Shown here: piece after piece, positions 15,035-18,223 of the stretch | How the letters are laid out: each line of letters begins with the position of its first letter | How positions within the stretch are numbered: the first letter of the stretch is position 1 | Origin: Bifidobacteriaceae bacterium | Lineage (GTDB): Bacteria > Actinomycetota > Actinomycetes > Actinomycetales > Bifidobacteriaceae | DNA length: 18,223 nt | Direction of reading: 5' to 3' | Assembly: GCA_030530905.1 (NCBI GenBank) | Contig: JAUMUB010000007.1 | Location: forward strand, 1 to 18,223 | The notes under the pieces: generated by a model | The model's database searches: none | What the model was told of the DNA's origin: nothing | Seen by the model: the letters and a program-made list of their open reading frames with translations, nothing else | Program-made: the position numbers and the translations under genes

Positions 15035-16777
15035 ATGGACGATAATATTCCTTTATCAGAAAAAATAGCAAGACGTAAGCAGGAGCTCAATTCAATTGAG
15101 AATGGTGATCAGTCTGCAAGAGAAAAGAATAACCTAGATTGTGGATGCTGTCTTGAAGATGAGCAATGTGATGAGTCTGAAAAGTCACAAGCCGCGTGTG
15201 CTTGTGAAAGTTCGAATAATCACAAACATGTTGAGGACGTTCTTATTGAGAATAAGAAGTTGCAGTCACGTAATCAGGCTTTAGCTCAAGCTTTGAATCG
15301 CGCTGGAGCCGAATTAGAAAAAGCAAAATCTCAGCTGCAACAGTTTGCTCAAACGCCGCAGAATTTTGCAACGCTGGTACGCATAGACTCCGTGCAGTTT
15401 GATAAAGATAATATTCAACATGCTTTTGCAGAAGTTTTATTCAATTCTCGCCGAATGATTCTGCCAATTAGTCCGCAGTTAAAAGCATCCACTCTCGTGT
15501 GTGGGCGCAGTGTGATCGTAAACGAGAATATGGTTGTTGTTCAGCAGCGCGATACGGATATTTTAGGGCGTGTAGCAATTGTTAAAGAAATATTGCATGA
15601 CGGCAGACTCATACTCGTAGATTCGGCGGGCAACAGATTCGTGGCACAAGTTGCGGGCGCACTAGCTGATGTTCAGTTGCGTGAAGGTGATAGGGTTACC
15701 ACTGATAATACGTATCGTATTGCGTTAGAGCGTTTAGAAGATGAGCAAGATGATTCACTTATCTTAGAAGAAGTGCCAAATATTAGTTTCAAAGATATTG
15801 GTGGTTTACAAGAGCAGATTGACCGTATTCGAGACGCGGTTCAGCTTCCTTTCGAGCATAGCAAACTGTTTAGTATGTATAATTTGCGAGCGCCAAAAGG
15901 TGTGCTGTTGTATGGTCCTCCAGGAAATGGTAAAACGCTTATTGCTAAAGCTATAGCTCATGAGTTGGCTTCAGGGGAAGCGAGCTTATCTCACGAGGGT
16001 TCTAAGCCTAATAGTGTGTTCTTGTCGGTTAAGGGACCTGAGCTGTTGAATAAGTTTGTGGGTGAGTCGGAGCGTTTAATTCGTGCTATTTTTGAGCGTG
16101 CTAGAAAATTAGCTCAGGCAGGTCATCCGGTTATTGTGTTTATTGACGAAATGGATTCGTTGCTTCGCACGCGTGGAAGCGGTGTTTCAAGTGATGTGGA
16201 AACCACTATTGTTCCGCAGTTTTTGTCTGAACTTGATGGTGTGGAGCAGTTAGATAATGTTATTGTTATTGGCGCTTCTAATCGTATTGACATGATTGAT
16301 TCAGCGGTTTTGCGTCCTGGTCGTCTTGACGTGAAAATTCGTGTGGATCGACCGCAACAAGTGCAAGCACGTGCTATTCTTACGCATTATATTAGCGATG
16401 AGATTCCTATTGACTCATCTTGTAACGCTGAAAGTATTATTAATCTTATTGTTCAAGATGCGTATAAGCGTGATAGTTCGCGCGTGGTTGCGCGCGCGCA
16501 AACTGATGATGGTAATTGGCATGATTTGTATTTTGCTGATGTTGTATCTGGCGCATTGTTGAAAAATATTGCAGATCGTGTTAAAACGCAAGCTGTTAAA
16601 GCGAGCGTATTGCAAAATAAGTCGGTTCTGGTTGATTCGTTTATGGCTTTGCAGGCGGTACAGTCTGAGTTTGTGGAGACTTGGCAGGCGCTTCGAGATG
16701 TTGATGCGCGTCAATGGTCGAAGATAAATGACGTGTTTGCTGGTAGACTTGTGAAACTCGTAGCAGTTGAAGGATAG
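15035..16777 (+). CDS. arc: Arc/Mpa proteasome-associated-type AAA ATPase
   Basis: Arc (Mpa in mycobacteria) forms hexameric rings that bind Pup-tagged proteins through N-terminal coiled coils and unfold them. In order there are a short N-terminal helix, a Cys/His-rich segment (36-65), a coiled coil (about 66-106), the interdomain OB region (about 112-230), and one AAA module. The AAA motifs are FKDIGGL (252-258), Walker A GPPGNGKT (294-301), pore loop NKFVGESE, Walker B VIVFIDEMD (366-374), sensor Asn416 in GASNR, and arginine fingers in LRPGRLD (426-432). At 580 residues it is near Mpa (609). The C-terminus is LVKLVAVEG, without the GQYL-type tail that Mpa inserts into the 20S proteasome, as expected in bifidobacteria, which have no proteasome. 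GGAG lies 9-10 bases before the ATG. dop follows after 8 bases. Confidence 0.95.
   Translation: MDDNIPLSEKIARRKQELNSIENGDQSAREKNNLDCGCCLEDEQCDESEKSQAACACESSNNHKHVEDVLIENKKLQSRNQALAQALNRAGAELEKAKSQLQQFAQTPQNFATLVRIDSVQFDKDNIQHAFAEVLFNSRRMILPISPQLKASTLVCGRSVIVNENMVVVQQRDTDILGRVAIVKEILHDGRLILVDSAGNRFVAQVAGALADVQLREGDRVTTDNTYRIALERLEDEQDDSLILEEVPNISFKDIGGLQEQIDRIRDAVQLPFEHSKLFSMYNLRAPKGVLLYGPPGNGKTLIAKAIAHELASGEASLSHEGSKPNSVFLSVKGPELLNKFVGESERLIRAIFERARKLAQAGHPVIVFIDEMDSLLRTRGSGVSSDVETTIVPQFLSELDGVEQLDNVIVIGASNRIDMIDSAVLRPGRLDVKIRVDRPQQVQARAILTHYISDEIPIDSSCNAESIINLIVQDAYKRDSSRVVARAQTDDGNWHDLYFADVVSGALLKNIADRVKTQAVKASVLQNKSVLVDSFMALQAVQSEFVETWQALRDVDARQWSKINDVFAGRLVKLVAVEG
16488..16501. repeat. 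14-bp alternating CG palindrome inside arc
   Basis: TTGCGCGCGCGCAA is a perfect palindrome with an uninterrupted alternating GC core (16490-16499), striking in an AT-rich region. It encodes part of VVARAQ in Arc. It may be a chance result of Arg/Ala codons; alternating CG tracts can adopt Z-DNA. Confidence 0.5.
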
Positions 16778-16785
16778 TAGCTGTT

Positions 16786-18223
16786 ATGTGGGAGATTTCA
16801 GCGAATACGATTGGCACGGAAACTGAGTATGCGATCACGCAGGGTGAATTGTATGAGAATTATGTTGCCTTAAGTTTTGACGTGATCAGTCAAGCGGGTG
16901 ATGAGAACGCTCGTTCAATTCGTTGGGATTATCGGCAGGAATCTCCGATTCGGGATGCAAGAGGTTTTAGTCTGCCTCGCTCTAATGCTCATCAGGATAT
17001 GCTAACAGATGTGCCACAATTGCAGATAACGAATGTTGTGGCGCCAAATGGTGGCAGAATGTATGTGGATCATGCACATCCAGAATATTCTGCGCCTGAA
17101 ACAACTAACGCTTTTGAAGCACTCCAGTATGATCGCGCTGGTGATGCGTTGATGAAGCAGTCTATTAACCGCTTATGTGCTCAAAGCGGTAAGCTGGTGA
17201 GATTGTATAAGAATAATGTGGATGGTAAGGGTGCTAGCTGGGGTTCGCACGAGAATTATTCTATAAGTCGTAAAGTTTCCTTTGAGCTGCTATCCCAGTT
17301 GATGACTTTGCATTTTGTTTCCCGTCAGCTGTACACGGGTTCGGGGCGCGTAGGATTAGGGGAGCGTAGTGAAAGCGCGGGCTTTCAGCTTTCGCAGCGC
17401 GCTGATTATGTGCAGTCAAAAGTTGGATTGCAAACCACGTTTAATAGGCCGATTATTAATACCCGTGATGAGTCTCATGATGTGGCAGGTCGTAGAAGAT
17501 TTCATGTGATTGTTGGCGATGCGAATTGTATGGATGTTCCTTTTGTTCTTAAGCTTGGCACAACGGAAATTCTGTTGCGCGTGTTAGAGGATGACAACTT
17601 ACGTCAAAAGGTTGAATCGGTAATTAACAGTTTTCAGCTTGAAGATCCTGTTGAAGCGTTCAGCCTAGTGTCTCACGATCTTAGCTTGGCGGAGCAATTG
17701 CCAACTTGGCAAGGTCAGCGCGTTCGAGCGTTGGATATTCAGTACGCGCTGCTTGACCTTGCCAAGTCGATGAGCGGCGGCGTGCTTGATGTGAACTCGC
17801 GCCGCAAGGTGCTTGAGTTGTGGGAGCAGGTGCTTGATGATGTCAGTGCCCTGGCTGAGGCTTATTCGGCGGCGCGAGCTGGGTGTGGTAACGTGTTCTC
17901 GTCTAACACCGCAGCACAAGTCGGGTGTGGTGCATGGTTAACCCCTCGTTTTGAAACCGCCGCTCATCGGCTTGAATGGTTATTCAAGTGGCAATTGCTT
18001 GAATCGTTGCGCCGTAAATACGAGTGTTCCTGGGATAATGCTCGACTTAGAATGTTTGATTTGCAATGGGCTGAGCTTAGCGATCAGGGTGTGTATGAGC
18101 GTGTTAAAAATAGAACAATGCGCCTTTACTCGGATGAGGATATAGCGTATGCGATGTATCATGCGCCAAAGTCTTCGCGTGCATGGTTGCGCTCTGCTCT
18201 GGTAAACAAGTTCCCTCATGACA
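16786..18223 (+). CDS. dop: Dop, Pup deamidase/depupylase (3' end cut by window edge)
   Basis: Dop deamidates the C-terminal glutamine of Pup and removes Pup from tagged proteins. The frame is open from ATG 16786 to the edge (479 codons, no stop); about 20 more residues are expected. Diagnostic Dop motifs are IGTETEYAI (Glu12, Glu14), YVDHAHPEYSAPE (Asp95, the predicted nucleophile), KNNVDGKGASWGSHENY, GFQLSQRADYVQ, RPIINTRDESH and FHVIVGDAN. The HAHPEY and DGKGAS sequences separate it from the ligase PafA. The segment between EYAI and NGGRMYV contains the Dop loop. Two oddities are SWGSHENY for the usual SYGCHENY or SYGTHENY, and an Ala/Gly/Cys-rich insertion at about 361-388. A GGA from GAAGGA (16769-16774) is 11 bases from the ATG. 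pup and pafA should follow. Confidence 0.95.
   Translation, partial: MWEISANTIGTETEYAITQGELYENYVALSFDVISQAGDENARSIRWDYRQESPIRDARGFSLPRSNAHQDMLTDVPQLQITNVVAPNGGRMYVDHAHPEYSAPETTNAFEALQYDRAGDALMKQSINRLCAQSGKLVRLYKNNVDGKGASWGSHENYSISRKVSFELLSQLMTLHFVSRQLYTGSGRVGLGERSESAGFQLSQRADYVQSKVGLQTTFNRPIINTRDESHDVAGRRRFHVIVGDANCMDVPFVLKLGTTEILLRVLEDDNLRQKVESVINSFQLEDPVEAFSLVSHDLSLAEQLPTWQGQRVRALDIQYALLDLAKSMSGGVLDVNSRRKVLELWEQVLDDVSALAEAYSAARAGCGNVFSSNTAAQVGCGAWLTPRFETAAHRLEWLFKWQLLESLRRKYECSWDNARLRMFDLQWAELSDQGVYERVKNRTMRLYSDEDIAYAMYHAPKSSRAWLRSALVNKFPHD
17704..17767. repeat. 14-bp perfect inverted repeat within dop
   Basis: ACTTGGCAAGGTCA (17704-17717) and TGACCTTGCCAAGT (17754-17767) are exact inverted copies. 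Just inside them, GCGCG (17718-17722) and CGCGC (17745-17749) can add five more pairs across a 4-nt bulge. The hairpin lies within codons of a GC-rich part of dop and could form a strong mRNA structure. Confidence 0.6.

Noticed and set aside
17665..17919. 84-codon minus-strand frame inside dop
   Set aside because: It is antisense to a Dop frame that stays open with conserved motifs throughout; it exists because this stretch is GC-rich and stop-poor.
1..18223. CRISPR array, insertion sequence, prophage or defence island
   Set aside because: No regularly spaced repeats, transposase, integrase or phage genes were seen; all clear genes are housekeeping or transport functions typical of a core chromosome.

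Overview
The window (18,223 bases) looks like ordinary chromosome from a low-GC member of the Bifidobacteriaceae, most likely Gardnerella or a close relative. This rests on three things: a visibly AT-rich base composition with A/T-ending codons; actinobacterial signature genes (the Pup-pathway genes arc and dop, and smpB next to a coiled-coil CHAP peptidoglycan hydrolase); and bifidobacterial-style protein sequences. The genus is an inference. No mobile element, CRISPR array, rRNA, tRNA or prophage gene was seen.

Layout. Bases 1-45 hold the terminator of a gene lying off the left edge. Next come a secreted CHAP-domain hydrolase (236-1609) and smpB (1705-2178, ribosome rescue). A three-gene amino-acid ABC importer follows (2443-5153: binding lipoprotein, permease, ATPase) and ends at a strong terminator. 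glmS (5295-7181) has its own promoter and appears to give a leaderless mRNA. It is followed closely by an RluA-type pseudouridine synthase (7184-8074) and an orphan sugar-binding lipoprotein (8097-9497). Converging on these is coaX on the minus strand (9585-10358). A 271-base divergent gap then precedes an unrecognised membrane-anchored protein (10630-11547). A HAD-family phosphatase (11734-12441) and fmt (12552-13502) follow. serB is on the minus strand (13594-14265) and is divergent, by only 29 bases, from a DedA-family membrane protein (14295-14969). The right end holds arc (15035-16777) and dop (16786 to the edge, cut off).

How the genes fit together. Most are housekeeping: translation quality control and initiation (smpB, fmt), cell-wall precursor supply and remodelling (glmS, CHAP hydrolase), CoA synthesis (coaX), serine synthesis (serB) and nutrient uptake (two sets of binding lipoproteins). 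The most distinctive part is the arc-dop pair. Arc is the ring-shaped AAA ATPase that recognises pupylated proteins, and Dop is the Pup deamidase/depupylase; pup and pafA are expected just beyond the right edge. Bifidobacteria are known to carry this pathway without a 20S proteasome. In agreement, this Arc lacks the C-terminal GQYL-type tail that docks Mpa onto the proteasome. It also carries an unusual N-terminal segment rich in cysteine and histidine.

Other points for a second look are paired direct repeats upstream of the CHAP gene and of fmt, a possible 28-residue hydrophobic microprotein in the coaX upstream gap, a GC-rich insertion in dop with a perfect 14-base inverted repeat beside it, and a CoaX with a changed active-site motif.
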